64,000 nucleotides of DNA from Microbacterium pumilum (GTDB taxonomy: Bacteria; Actinomycetota; Actinomycetes; Actinomycetales; Microbacteriaceae): positions 1,302,001 through 1,366,000 of the forward strand of contig NZ_BAAAOH010000001.1 of assembly GCF_039530225.1 (NCBI RefSeq), given 5' to 3'. This document shows positions 25,007-35,600 of this stretch, piece after piece. Below the pieces are notes generated by a model. That model was not told the DNA's origin. It made no database searches and saw nothing but the letters and a program-made list of their open reading frames with translations. Position 1 is the stretch's first letter, and each line of letters starts with the position of its first letter. A program made the translations under genes and the position numbers.

Positions 25007-26995
25007 CTACCGGTCCGACTCGAGGTTGAGCCAGGCCACCTCCTCGGGCGTCAGCGAGACCTTCAACGCGCCGAGACTGCTGTGCAGCTCGCCCGTCGTC
25101 GCCGGGCCGATCAGGGTCCAGGTGGGGAATGGCTGATACAAGACCCAGGCGAGCGCGATGTTGATCTCTTCGCAACCCTTCGCCGCTGCGAGTTCCGCCG
25201 CACGACGCTTGCGTTCGAAGTTCGCGTTGGAATACCAGCAGCGGACGAGCTCGGCATCCGATCGTCGGTCGGGAGCGGCGCGCGCCGTGAAGAACCCTCT
25301 CGCCTGGCTCGACCACGCGAGGAATGGAAAGTGGTTCTCCGCAAGCCATTGTCGGGAGTTCGGGTCGTTGGCGCTCAGGCATCCGGCCCACACCGGCTCG
25401 ACAGGGGCCGCGAGACTCAGCTGGTTGTTGAGCAGCGAGAACCCCTGGAGGCCATGCGCGGCGGCATACGCGTTCGCCTCGGACAGCCGGTCGATGCTCC
25501 AGTTCGAGCCGCCGAAGATCCCGATCCGCCCCGCCACGCGATGGCTGTTCAGGACGTCGATGAACTCGCCGACCGGGACGTCGAGGTTGTCGCGGTGCAT
25601 GATGTAGATCTCGCCGTGGTCAGTGCCCAGCCGCTCGAGACTGATCTCGAGCTGCTCGCTCAGTGCCTCGGGCGTGCAGTTCGGGGTATGAGCCCCCTTC
25701 ACGATGAGCGACACGTCCTCGCGCACTCCGCGCGTCCGCAGCCAATGGCCGATCGATTCGTCGACCCCGTCGTAGTGGAAGGCGGTGTCGATGACGTTGC
25801 CGCCGCGTTCGAAGTAGTCGTCGAGCACGATCTGGCCACCGACTGTCGTCGTCGGAACCCCGCCCATCACGAGTCGGGCAAGTGGCCGTTCGACGCCCGG
25901 AAGGGAGGCGTATTCCATACCGGCCGTGTGATGGACGGACAGTCGCTCCGCCCAGAGCGGATGGACGAACTGGTCACGCCGCTCCGCACCGTAGACGACG
26001 CCGGCCTCCGCGCGCCAGGAGTCGAGAGCCCGCATATTGCCCAGAGTGTCCTCCGGGCTCATGGCCGGCGAGGGCGCCGCACGATCCGCGAGGTGACGAG
26101 CGACGGTGTCGACCTCGAAGTGGTACGCGTTGGCCGTGGTCTCTGTCTCGATCTCGCGATGCTCGCCGGAGTCGAGCGAGACGACGATCCGCGAGCCTGC
26201 TGCGCCGGGAAACCAGGGCTGATCGACGGTGATGCTGCCCTCTGATCCGTAGACGGCGACGGTGTTGGGCTGGTTCAAGAGCACGCCGGTGGTGAGTTCG
26301 GCCAGCAGGCCACCGTCGAACTCGAGCACCGCGGTCGAGTACAGGTCGGTCCCCTCGGCAGGGTCGAGCTGCGCGACAGCCTTGACCGAGACGGGTTCGG
26401 CGAACGGCAGGCCCTGCGCCGCACCCGCGAGAAGGCGGGCCATCGACATGCAGTAAGAGCCGACATCCAGGATGCCGCCACCGCCCAGGGCATTCGCGAA
26501 GAGCCTTCCCTCCGGATCGCGCGTCGTCTGGAAGCTGAACATCGCGCGGATGAGCCGGATGTCGCCGATCTCGCCGGATCGCACGATGTCGACCAGCTGT
26601 GCGGTCTGGGGGTGACACCGGTACATGAACGCCTCCATGAAGAAGACGTCGTTCTCGCGCGCGGCCGTGATGGCCGCCTCGGCCTGGGCGAATGTCAGGG
26701 CGGCGGGCTTCTCGGAGAGGATGTGCTTGCCGGCCCGGGCAGCCCGAATGATCCATTCCGCGTGCTGCGGGTGAGGCGTGCTGACGTACACGGCCTCGAC
26801 GTTCGGATCCGCCAGAAGATCGTCGTACGAGCCATGCGCAGTCGGGATGTCGAACTCCTCGGCGAATGCGGTGGCCTTCGCGTGCTCGCGGCTGGCGACA
26901 GCCACGGCCGTTCCGGTCTCGGACGTCGCGAGCGTCTCAGCGAATCGATGCGCGATGTTGCCGGTGGCGAGGATGCCCCAGTTGACGTGCTTCAT
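25007..26995 (-). CDS. Gfo/Idh/MocA oxidoreductase fused to an aldo/keto reductase
   Basis: 662 residues in one frame. Residues 1 to about 330 are a Gfo/Idh/MocA dehydrogenase: WGILATGNIAHRFAETLA (nucleotide binding), VYVSTPHPQHAEW, LSEKPAALTF (the EKP motif) and GGGGILDVGSYCMSM. After about residue 340 (MEYASLPGVERPLARLVMGG) an aldo/keto reductase follows: GNVIDTAFHYDGVDES (Asp/Tyr), LIVKGAH (Lys), EIYIMHRDN (His), so the tetrad is complete. The two halves probably act successively on a sugar or cyclitol. Such bifunctional fusions occur in other actinobacteria. ATG 26995 starts at the MKHVNWGIL segment. It is divergent from the Gfo/Idh gene at 27242. Confidence 0.9.
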   Translation of the reverse strand: MKHVNWGILATGNIAHRFAETLATSETGTAVAVASREHAKATAFAEEFDIPTAHGSYDDLLADPNVEAVYVSTPHPQHAEWIIRAARAGKHILSEKPAALTFAQAEAAITAARENDVFFMEAFMYRCHPQTAQLVDIVRSGEIGDIRLIRAMFSFQTTRDPEGRLFANALGGGGILDVGSYCMSMARLLAGAAQGLPFAEPVSVKAVAQLDPAEGTDLYSTAVLEFDGGLLAELTTGVLLNQPNTVAVYGSEGSITVDQPWFPGAAGSRIVVSLDSGEHREIETETTANAYHFEVDTVARHLADRAAPSPAMSPEDTLGNMRALDSWRAEAGVVYGAERRDQFVHPLWAERLSVHHTAGMEYASLPGVERPLARLVMGGVPTTTVGGQIVLDDYFERGGNVIDTAFHYDGVDESIGHWLRTRGVREDVSLIVKGAHTPNCTPEALSEQLEISLERLGTDHGEIYIMHRDNLDVPVGEFIDVLNSHRVAGRIGIFGGSNWSIDRLSEANAYAAAHGLQGFSLLNNQLSLAAPVEPVWAGCLSANDPNSRQWLAENHFPFLAWSSQARGFFTARAAPDRRSDAELVRCWYSNANFERKRRAAELAAAKGCEEINIALAWVLYQPFPTWTLIGPATTGELHSSLGALKVSLTPEEVAWLNLESDR

Positions 26996-27128
26996 GAAAA
27001 CGCGGTCCGTTCTGGTCGGGTGACGGTCTGTCTGAGGTGCCGGATGCCGGCGGCTCGCGGTGGGCTGATTCCCAGCGCGTCGGCATCCCACAAAGCTAAA
27101 CGAGGGGGCTGGTCGCCGGTAGATCAGC

Positions 27129-27205
27129 TGTCGGGCGAGTCCGACATCCGACCTCATACGACAGGATGATGGAGAGCGCACACCGTTGTGCGCGGACCCG
27201 GGTCC
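27129..27205. promoter_or_regulatory. Three closely spaced dyads between divergent sugar-oxidoreductase genes
   Basis: TGTCGG/CCGACA with a 6-base spacer (27129-27146), GCGCACA/TGTGCGC with a 4-base spacer (27176-27193), and the perfect palindrome GGACCCGGGTCC (27194-27205) abutting it. They lie 37-113 bases before the ATG at 27242 in the 246-base gap separating the fusion gene from the Gfo/Idh operon. Position suits operators for a sugar-responsive repressor; no regulator gene is adjacent. In GC-rich DNA short dyads arise by chance, so confidence is modest. Confidence 0.35.
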
Positions 27206-27241
27206 GGGCACGGACCTCCGAGCATCTTCAGGAGGACATGG

Positions 27242-28243
27242 ATGTCGGCACAACCTGCCCGCATTGCGGTGATCGGTGCAGGCGGCGTCAGCTCCATGCA
27301 CTTCGACGGCTTTCAGATGCGTCCGGACCGCATCGATGTCGTGGCCGTGGTCGATCCGTCCGCCGAACGCAGAGAGTGGGCGACGCTCACGTACGGCATC
27401 CCCGAGTCGTTCTCGTCGATACGCGAAGCGCTCGACACCGTCGACTTCGACGTTGCCGTGGTGTGCACTCCGAGCCACGTGCGCCTCGAAACGGTGCGCG
27501 AACTGGCTGCAGCGGGCACGCACATCCTCGTGGAGAAGCCCATGGCCGCCGGGCTGGATGAGGCGCTCGAACTGGTGCGAGCCGCCGACGAAGGCGGAGT
27601 CCAGCTCGCCGTCGACCAGAACTTCCGCGAGTACTACGGTTTCGAGCTCGCCCGCGGGCTGATCGCGGCGGGCCGCATCGGACGGGTCCGCGCGATCAAT
27701 CACCGCGAGCTCATGCACCGACAGGACGAGGGCTGGCGCAATGAGCAGGCGCACCATGCGCTGATGGTGATGGGGGTGCACTGGCTCGACGGCTTCCGCA
27801 TGCTCGTTCCGGATGACGCCACATGGCTCGTCGCACGCACCTTCTCGGCGCCATCCGTCACCGCGATCGGCGAGACCGACGCGAGCATCCAGATCCACTT
27901 CGGCGATGTGACCGTCACCTACACCGACAGCTTCGCGAGCTGGATAACGGACTGGGACACCATCGTGCTCGGGGATGAGGGAACACTGCGGATCACCGAC
28001 GGCAAGGTCGTCGTGGCCACGGCGGCGGGCGCCGAGGAGTTCGTCAATGAGTACTCACTCGACGGCAACAAGCCGCTGTCGGCCTACCGCGCTCTCGAGA
28101 AGCTGCTGGATGCGATCGACAGCGGAACCGAGGCATCCAACTCCGGTCGCGACAATCTGAAGACGATTTCCCTCATCGACGGTGCTTACCGATCCGCGGC
28201 CACCGGCGAGCCGGTGACCTTCGTCGATGGTCTGCTGCCCTGA
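27242..28243 (+). CDS. Gfo/Idh/MocA family oxidoreductase
   Basis: 333 residues. It opens ARIAVIGAGGVSSMHFDGF (Rossmann), with VAVVCTPSHVRLE, LVEKPMAAGLDEAL (EKP, substrate/cofactor lysine) and a C-terminal alpha/beta domain ending ETVTF-like GEPVTFVDGLLP. It is an NAD(P)-dependent dehydrogenase for a sugar, cyclitol or sugar acid of unknown identity. ATG 27242 has AGGAGG at 27230-27235; an out-of-frame ATG at 27238 overlaps the ribosome site. It is first in a three-gene operon with the cupin (31 bases later) and TIM-barrel genes, divergent from the Gfo/Idh-AKR fusion. Confidence 0.9.
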   Translation: MSAQPARIAVIGAGGVSSMHFDGFQMRPDRIDVVAVVDPSAERREWATLTYGIPESFSSIREALDTVDFDVAVVCTPSHVRLETVRELAAAGTHILVEKPMAAGLDEALELVRAADEGGVQLAVDQNFREYYGFELARGLIAAGRIGRVRAINHRELMHRQDEGWRNEQAHHALMVMGVHWLDGFRMLVPDDATWLVARTFSAPSVTAIGETDASIQIHFGDVTVTYTDSFASWITDWDTIVLGDEGTLRITDGKVVVATAAGAEEFVNEYSLDGNKPLSAYRALEKLLDAIDSGTEASNSGRDNLKTISLIDGAYRSAATGEPVTFVDGLLP

Positions 28244-28274
28244 CTCCCCTTGACCTACCACCGAGAGAGAGAAC

Positions 28275-28649
28275 ATGACCCCCGAACACATCCGCCGCGG
28301 AGGGCTCGTTCCCGCGGGCACGGCACTCGTCGAACCCCAGGAATGGGGACGGCTGGAATGGATGGTCGCCGACTCGCAGGGCAACTCAGACGTGCTCACC
28401 GTGGGGAAGTGCTTCATCCAGCCCGGAAAGAACAACCCGGTTCACCATCACCCCAACTGCGATGAGGTGCTCATGGTGGTGCGGGGCACCATCCGCCACC
28501 GGGTGAACGACGAGTACGTCGAGATGCGCCCCGGCGACACGATCTCGATCCCGATGGGAGCGACGCACAACGCCGTCAACATCGGCGATGACGAGTGCGA
28601 GCTCTTGATCATCTTCGACACGGCTCGTCGGCAGGTGATAGGCGAGTGA
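28275..28649 (+). CDS. Cupin-domain protein
   Basis: 124 residues forming a single conserved cupin barrel. Motif 1 is NNPVHHHPNCDEVLMVVRG, giving the H-x-H-x(3-5)-E metal ligands, and motif 2 is GDTISIPMGATHNAVN with the last His. It probably binds a divalent metal and acts as a sugar isomerase/epimerase accessory or small-molecule sensor in the operon. GAGAGAG precedes ATG 28275. Its TGA (28647-28649) overlaps the GTG start of the next gene (GTGA), implying translational coupling. Confidence 0.85.
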   Translation: MTPEHIRRGGLVPAGTALVEPQEWGRLEWMVADSQGNSDVLTVGKCFIQPGKNNPVHHHPNCDEVLMVVRGTIRHRVNDEYVEMRPGDTISIPMGATHNAVNIGDDECELLIIFDTARRQVIGE

Positions 28650-29398
28650 GCGCACTGCGCAGGGCATTCTCCAAGCCCGTCGCCGCTGGTGAGCTGGGCG
28701 GCTACGTGTCCGGCTTCCGGGCCGAGGGATACGAGGGCTTGCAGCTGAAGGGCGCGCAGTACGAGCGGTACATCGATACTCCAGAGCGAGCGCTCGACGA
28801 ACTGGGAACGGATGTCGGCATCTACTCCGGGCTTATCATGGGCGACTCGCTCGACCCCCAGGGGCTCGCCCGGATCGACAAGGTCATCGACTTCGCCGCG
28901 ACGGTCGGCGCGGAGCGGATCATCTTCTGCCATGGTCATCCGCACGAAGGGGTGGACCGCGAGCTGCGGCGATCCTTCGCGCAGACGCTCGCCGGGGTGG
29001 CCGCGAGTGCACACGATCGGGGAGTTCGGTTCTCGCTGCACCACCACACCGATCAGCCCGTCATGGTGCTCAGCGACTTCCACGAGTTCTTCGAGGGGAT
29101 GGAGCCGGGGCTGCTCGGACTCACCGTCGACACCGCGCACCTCGCGCGCTCCGGAGTGGAGGACCTCCCGGGCTTCATCGACGAGTTCGGTGGTTTCGTC
29201 GACAACGTGCATCTCAAGGACTACGCCGATGACGATTGGCGCATCGTCGGCCGAGGAGATCTGGATCTGGTCGGGGTCCTCACCGCACTGGATCGTGCCG
29301 GCTATGACGGCTGGCTGTGCATCGACGAGGAGAGCTCCGCATCGCTCCCGGACGGATTCCGGATGTCTCGCGAGTGGCTCGAGGCGCAGGGGCGCTGA
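28646..29398 (+). CDS. Sugar phosphate isomerase/epimerase-like TIM barrel (xylose isomerase-like)
   Basis: 250 residues. The AP-endonuclease-2/xylose-isomerase-like fold is indicated by YEGLQLKGAQYERY near the start, VRFSLHHHTDQPVMVLSD, GLLGLTVDTAHLARSG (metal ligands Asp/His), VDNVHLKDYADDDW and YDGWLCIDEESSA (terminal Glu). These supply the usual Glu/Asp/His/Glu metal site of sugar epimerases such as those of inositol catabolism. The start is GTG 28646, overlapping the cupin stop. It is last gene of the operon; 209 bases follow before the Tc locus, in which I see no gene. Confidence 0.85.
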   Translation: MSALRRAFSKPVAAGELGGYVSGFRAEGYEGLQLKGAQYERYIDTPERALDELGTDVGIYSGLIMGDSLDPQGLARIDKVIDFAATVGAERIIFCHGHPHEGVDRELRRSFAQTLAGVAASAHDRGVRFSLHHHTDQPVMVLSDFHEFFEGMEPGLLGLTVDTAHLARSGVEDLPGFIDEFGGFVDNVHLKDYADDDWRIVGRGDLDLVGVLTALDRAGYDGWLCIDEESSASLPDGFRMSREWLEAQGR

Positions 29399-29607
29399 GC
29401 CCTCCGTTCGGTCACCCGGGCGGCACGCCCCGGCCCATGGACGGCTCCGAGGGGTCTCGCCGAGTGTCGCGTTCTGTGTGAGAATCGTGGCGATCGGATC
29501 AACACGCTCAAGCGTCGATCGACCTCCCCTATCTCTGCATCCAGGGATGCCGGCCACGCTCGGGCCGCGGGTTCTCCTCGTGTGAGAACTTGGGAAGTGG
29601 ATCTTTC

Positions 29608-32600
29608 GTGGACGAAGCAGGTCGGCCAGCTCACGGCGCTCAGCGAGTTCCCGCAGCGATGACCGCAGTGCCGGGCCGCGGCGAGCCTGCTCGAGAAGCG
29701 AACAGCGGCGGTGTCGAGTTCGGGCCGACTGCCCTATCGCTGCCCAAGGGCGGCGGCGCCATCCGGGGAATCGGCGAGAAGTTCTCGACCAACCCGGTCA
29801 CCGGCACCGGTTCGCTGAGTGTTCCCATCTACACCAGCCCCGGGCGATCAGGTTTCGGTCCGCAGCTCTCGCTCTCTTACGATTCCGGTGCCGGAAATGG
29901 CCCGTTCGGCTGGGGCTGGAACCTGTCGACCCCCGCCGTGACCCGCAAGACGGACAAAGGGCTGCCGGCCTACCGGGATGGTGACGAGTCCGATGTCTTC
30001 CTTCTGTCCGGGGCCGAGGACCTGGTGCCGGTTCCGCACGGGGACGGTGACGACGGACAGCGCGAGATCGACGGTGTGACCTACCTCGTCCGGCGTTATC
30101 GTCCTCGCATCGAGGGCCCGTTCGCCAGGATCGAGCGATGGAGCGCGCCGTCCTCCGGCGAGACCCACTGGCGAAGCATCTCTCGCGACAACGTCACGAC
30201 GCTGTACGGCAGGACGCCGGAGAGCCGGATCAGCGATCCCGCCGACATCCGGCACGTCTTCAGCTGGCTGGTCTGCGAATCGTACGACGACAAGGGCAAC
30301 GCGGTCGCCTATGACTATGCTGCGGAGGATTCCCAGGGCGTCGACCTGTCACAGGCCAACGAGCGCAACCGCAGCCGGACGGCCAACCGCTATCTGAAGC
30401 GGATCAGATACGGCAACCGGGTCTCGCGGTTGATCGAGCCGGACCTCGACCGGGCAACGTGGATGTTCGAGGTCGTCTTCGACTACGACGAGGGCCACTG
30501 CGAACAGGTGGACTTCGATCCCGCTGTGCCCGAGGCCGAACAGCACCGGCGGGTTCGCGCATCGTCCGCACCGGCGGAGTCCTGGACGGCTCGCCCAGAC
30601 CCCTTCTCGTCCCACCGCGCCGGATTCGAGGTGCGCACCTATCGACGATGCCGTCAGGTGCTGATGTTCCACCGCTTCGACGAACTGGGCGATGAACCCC
30701 GCCTGGTGCGCGCCACCGCGTTCGAGTACGCGGACCTCGACTATTCGCAGTCCCCGACGATCGAAGACGAGCTGCTCCATCAGGGCAGCACCCGTTCTGC
30801 CTCCTTGATCCGCACCGCCACCCAGTCGGGGTTCATCCGCGATGAGACCGTCTCGGTCGTACGGCGCGGCGCCGCCGCGTACGTCACCTACCTGACGAAG
30901 TCCCTGCCGCCGCTCGAACTCGAGTACAGCAGGGCCGCCATCCAGGAGCACATCCGAGAGCTCGATGCGGACAGCCTCGAGAACCTGCCCGGCGGGGTGG
31001 ACGACGCCACGTACCACTGGGCCGACCTGGACGGGGAGGGGCTCGCCGGCATCCTGACGGAGCAGGCCGATACGTGGCTCTACAAGGCGAACCTCGGCGC
31101 AGGGCGGTTCGCCCGAGCCGAAGCGGTTGCCGCCAAACCCTCGACGGCCACCCTGCAAGGGGGAAGGCAGCAACTGCTCGACCTGGCCGGAGACGGCCAG
31201 CTCGACCTGGTGACCTTCGCCGGACCCACCCCCGGCTTCTTCGAGCGCACTCCTGATGCGAACTGGGAGCCTTTCAGAGCATTCGCCAGCCTGCCCAACC
31301 TCTCGTGGGATGACCCGAACCTGCGTTTCGTGGACTTGAACGGCGACGGGTATGCCGATGTGCTGATCACCGAGCACGACGCCCTGACGTGGCATCCGTC
31401 ATTGGCGGAGGACGGATTCGGCCCTGCCGAGCATGCTCGCCGTTCTTCGGACGAAGAGCAGGGTCCACGCCTCGTCTTCGCCGATGGTTCCGAGTCGATC
31501 TACCTTGCGGATATGGCGGGCGATGGCCTCACCGATCTCGTCCGCATCCGCAACGGCGAGGTGTGCTACTGGCCGAACCAGGGATACGGCCGGTTCGGTC
31601 CCAAGGTCACGATGGACGATGCTCCGTGGTTCGACAAACCCGACCGGTTCGACCAGAAGTGCATCCGCCTCAATGACATCGACGGGTCGGGCGCCAACGA
31701 CGTGATCTATCTGGGCCGCGACGGGGTCGATCTGTATTTCAATCAGTCCGGCAACCGGTGGAGCAGACCACGACGCCTTGGAGAGTTTCCATCGGTCGAC
31801 TTTCTCGCCTCGGTGAGGACGGTCGACCTGCTCGGCACCGGCACGGCCTGTCTGGTCTGGTCGTCACCGTTGCCCGGTGACACGCGGCGGCCGTTGCGGT
31901 ACATCGACCTGATGGGCTCCGTGAAACCGCATCTGCTGATCAAGGCGGTCAACAACCTCGGCGCGGAGACCCACATCCACTATGCGCCGTCGACGACGTT
32001 CTACCTCGCCGACAAGCTCGCGGGCACACCGTGGGTCACCAGGATCCCCTTCCCCGTCCATGTCGTCGATCGGGTCGACACGTTCGACCGCGTCAGCGGC
32101 AACCGCTTCGCGACGCGCTACTCCTACCATCACGGATACTTCGACGGGGTCGAACGCGAGTTCCGGGGCTTCGCCCGAGTGGATCAGACCGACACGGAGG
32201 AGTTCGCCGCACTCGGTGATCGACACCTGCTCGGCACGAACCTCGACGAGTCTTCCCACGTTCCGCCCGTTCTCACGCGCACGTGGTTCCACACGGGTGC
32301 GTATCTGGGACGGGACCGCCTCGCGAACTTCTTCGCCGGACTGCTGGATGACGCGGACACCGGCGAGTACTACCGAGAGCCGGATGACTTCGGGATGCCG
32401 GTGCCCGATGCGCGCGCGAGACGGCTCCTTCTCGGGGAATCCGTCATGCCGCTCGGGTTGACGGCCGGAGAGGAGCGCGACGCATGCCGCGCTCTGAAGG
32501 GCTCGATGCTGCGCCAGGAGGTCTATGCCTTGGACGGCACCGACATCCAGCAGCATCCCTATGTCGTCACCGACAAGAATTTCACCGTCCGTTGCCTGCA

Positions 32601-35600
32601 GCGCCAGGCGGGCAACAGCCGCGCGGTGTTCTTCACGCATCCCCGAGAGGCACTCACCACTCAATACGAGCGGAACCCCGGGGATCCCCGCATCGCCCAC
32701 TCCCTGACGCTCGACGTCGACGACTTCGGCAACGTGCTGCGCTCCGCCGCTGTCAGCTATGGCCGTCAGGAGACCGATCCGGGATTGGAAATCGCAGACC
32801 AGATCGAGCAGGCGCGACTGCACGTCTTCTGCACCGAGAACGAGTTCACCAACCAGATCGACGAGGATGACGCCTACCGCACGCCGCTGGCCGCCGAGAC
32901 TCGCAGCTACGAACTGGCCGGGCTGACCCCGGAAGGCGACGGTGCGCGCTTGGGGTGGGATGCCGTCTTCGCTGCTTTGGACGCTGCCGACGAGATTCCC
33001 TACGAGCAACCGGCGGGGCCCGGCCAGAAGCGTCTGATCGAGCATGTGCGCACCCAGTACCGGCCCGATGATCTGGGTGCCGCCGCCGGCGATCCGTCAG
33101 CGCTCCTGCCCGTGCGTGTGGCCGAGGCGCTCGCCGTGAGCGGTGAGACCTACAAGCTGGCCTTCACGCCCGGCCTCGTCCTGGACCTCTTCGGAGATCG
33201 CGTCTCACCCGCAATGCTCGCCGACGAAGGCGGGTACGTGGATGTCGACGGTGACGGACGCTGGTGGGTGCCCGCTGGCCGCACGTTCCTCTCGCCAGAG
33301 CCCGCCGACACCCCGGGGCAAGAGCTGGCGACCGCGCAGGAGCACTTCTTCCTTCCGCGCCGGTATCAGGACCCGTTCGGCAACGTGGCGACCGCGACCG
33401 CGGACGACTATGACCTGCTCGGCGTCGAAACACGGGACCCGCTCGGCAACACCGTCACGGCCGTCAACGACTACCGAACGCTTCAGCCGCGGCTCGTCTC
33501 CGATCCCAACGGCAACCGATCGGAGGTCGCGTTCGACGCGCTGGGCATGGTGGTCGGCACCGCCGCGATGGGCAAGCCGGATGAGGGGATCGGCGACACC
33601 CTGGAGGGGTTCGAGTCCGAGCTGACCGAAGCCGAGATGCTCGCGCATCTCGCCGACCCCCTCGGGGCTCCTCACAGCATCCTGCGGGGGGCGACTACTC
33701 GGCTGGTGTACGACCTTTCCGCCTACCAGCGCACCCAGTCCGCCGCACAGCCGTCGCCATCCGTCGTGTACTCGCTCGCGCGCGAGACGCACGCCGCCGA
33801 CCTGCTGGAGGGCGAGAACACCAGAATCCAGCATGCCTTCGCCTATTCCGATGGATTCGGTCGAGACATCCAGCAGAAGATCCAGGCGGAGCCTGGACCT
33901 CTGGTCGAAGGCGACGCCCCCGTCGACCCGCGTTGGGTCGGCAGCGGCTGGACGGTGTTCAGCAACAAGGGCAGGCCGGTGCGGCAGTTCGAGCCCTTTT
34001 TCACCGGCACGCATGGCTTCGAGTTCGACACCCGCCAGGGCGTCAGCCCCATCCTCTGCTACGACCCGCTGGGGCGTGTCGTCGCGACCGTCCACCCCGA
34101 CCACACCTGGCAGAAGGTGGTGTTCGATCCGTGGCGGCAGGAGAGCTGGGATGCCGGTGACACGGCGCGGATCGGCAATCCCGGAGCAGACCTCGATGTG
34201 GGCGGCCACTTCTCGCGTCTGCCCGCGGATTCCTACCTGCCCACGTGGTACCAGCAGCGCAGCGGCGGCGCGCTCGGTGCGCAGGAGCTTGCGGCCGCCA
34301 TCCGAACGTCGGTGCCGGCGGACACACCGACGGTCGTCCACCTGGACGGTCTCGGTCGTGCGTGCCTGACGATCGCGCACAACAGGGTCGAGCGCACGGG
34401 AACCCCGATCGAGGAGTCATTCCTGCGTACGCGCGTGGCGTTCGACATTGAGGGCAATCAGCGCGACATCGTCGACGCACTCGATCGCACGGTCATGCAC
34501 TACGACTACGACATGCTCGGCAACCAGGTGCACGCCGCCAGCGGGGAGGCCGGCGAACGCAGGATTCTCGGTGACGCAGGCGGCAAGCCGATCCGCACCT
34601 GGGATGGCCGCGGCCACGCCTTCCGCACCGAGTACGACGCGCTGCGCAGGCCACGGCACACGTTCGTCGCGGGGAGCGACGCCATGCAGTCAGACCCGCG
34701 CGTGCTCGGGCACGAGGTGATGTTCGCGAGCATCGAGTACGGCGAGGGGCAAGACGATGACGTCGCGCTGAACCTGCGCACCCGGACTTCGAAGGTGTTC
34801 GACGGCGCAGGCGTCGTCACCAGCGAAGCGTATGACTTCAAGGGCAACCTGCAGCGAGGCAATCGCCGTCTCGCGAGGGACTACAAGGGTGTGCCGGACT
34901 GGTCGGGGGTGGTCGCCTTGGAGGACGAGAGCCACACGACTTCCACCGCCTACGACGCCCTGAACCGGCCTGTTACCGCGACATCCGCCGACGGCAGCGT
35001 CATGCGTGCCGCCTACAACGAGGCGGGATTGCTCGAGCGCATCGACGTCAACCTGCGTGGCGAGGTGCGGGATGACGGGCCGGTGTGGACACCTTTCGTC
35101 ACCGGCATCGAGTACGACGCCAAGGGACAGCGCCGATCGATCGCCCATGGCAGCGGCGCCGGGTCGGACCGGCGGGGGGTGACCACGACCTACTCCTACG
35201 ACCCGCTCACATTCCGCCTGGTTCGCCTGCTCACGAGCCGGGATGCGACAGCCTTCCCGGATGAGGACGTGGTGCAGGACCTCCGCTACACCTACGACCC
35301 GATCGGCAACATCACGCACATCCAGGATGACGCGCAGCAGGCGGTCTTCTTCCGCAACCAGCGCGTCGAGCCGAGCGCCGACTACACCTACGACGCGCTC
35401 TCGCAACTGGTCGAAGCCACCGGCCGTGAGCACATCGGCCAGCTGAGCAACCCGGAGACGAGCTGGAGTGACGAGTTCCGCGTCGGTCGACCTCATCCCA
35501 ACGACGAAGGAGCGATGCGGCGCTACGCCGAGCAATACGCGTACGACGACGCCGGCAACATCCGCGAACTGGCTCACCGTGCCGCTGACGGAGACTGGAC

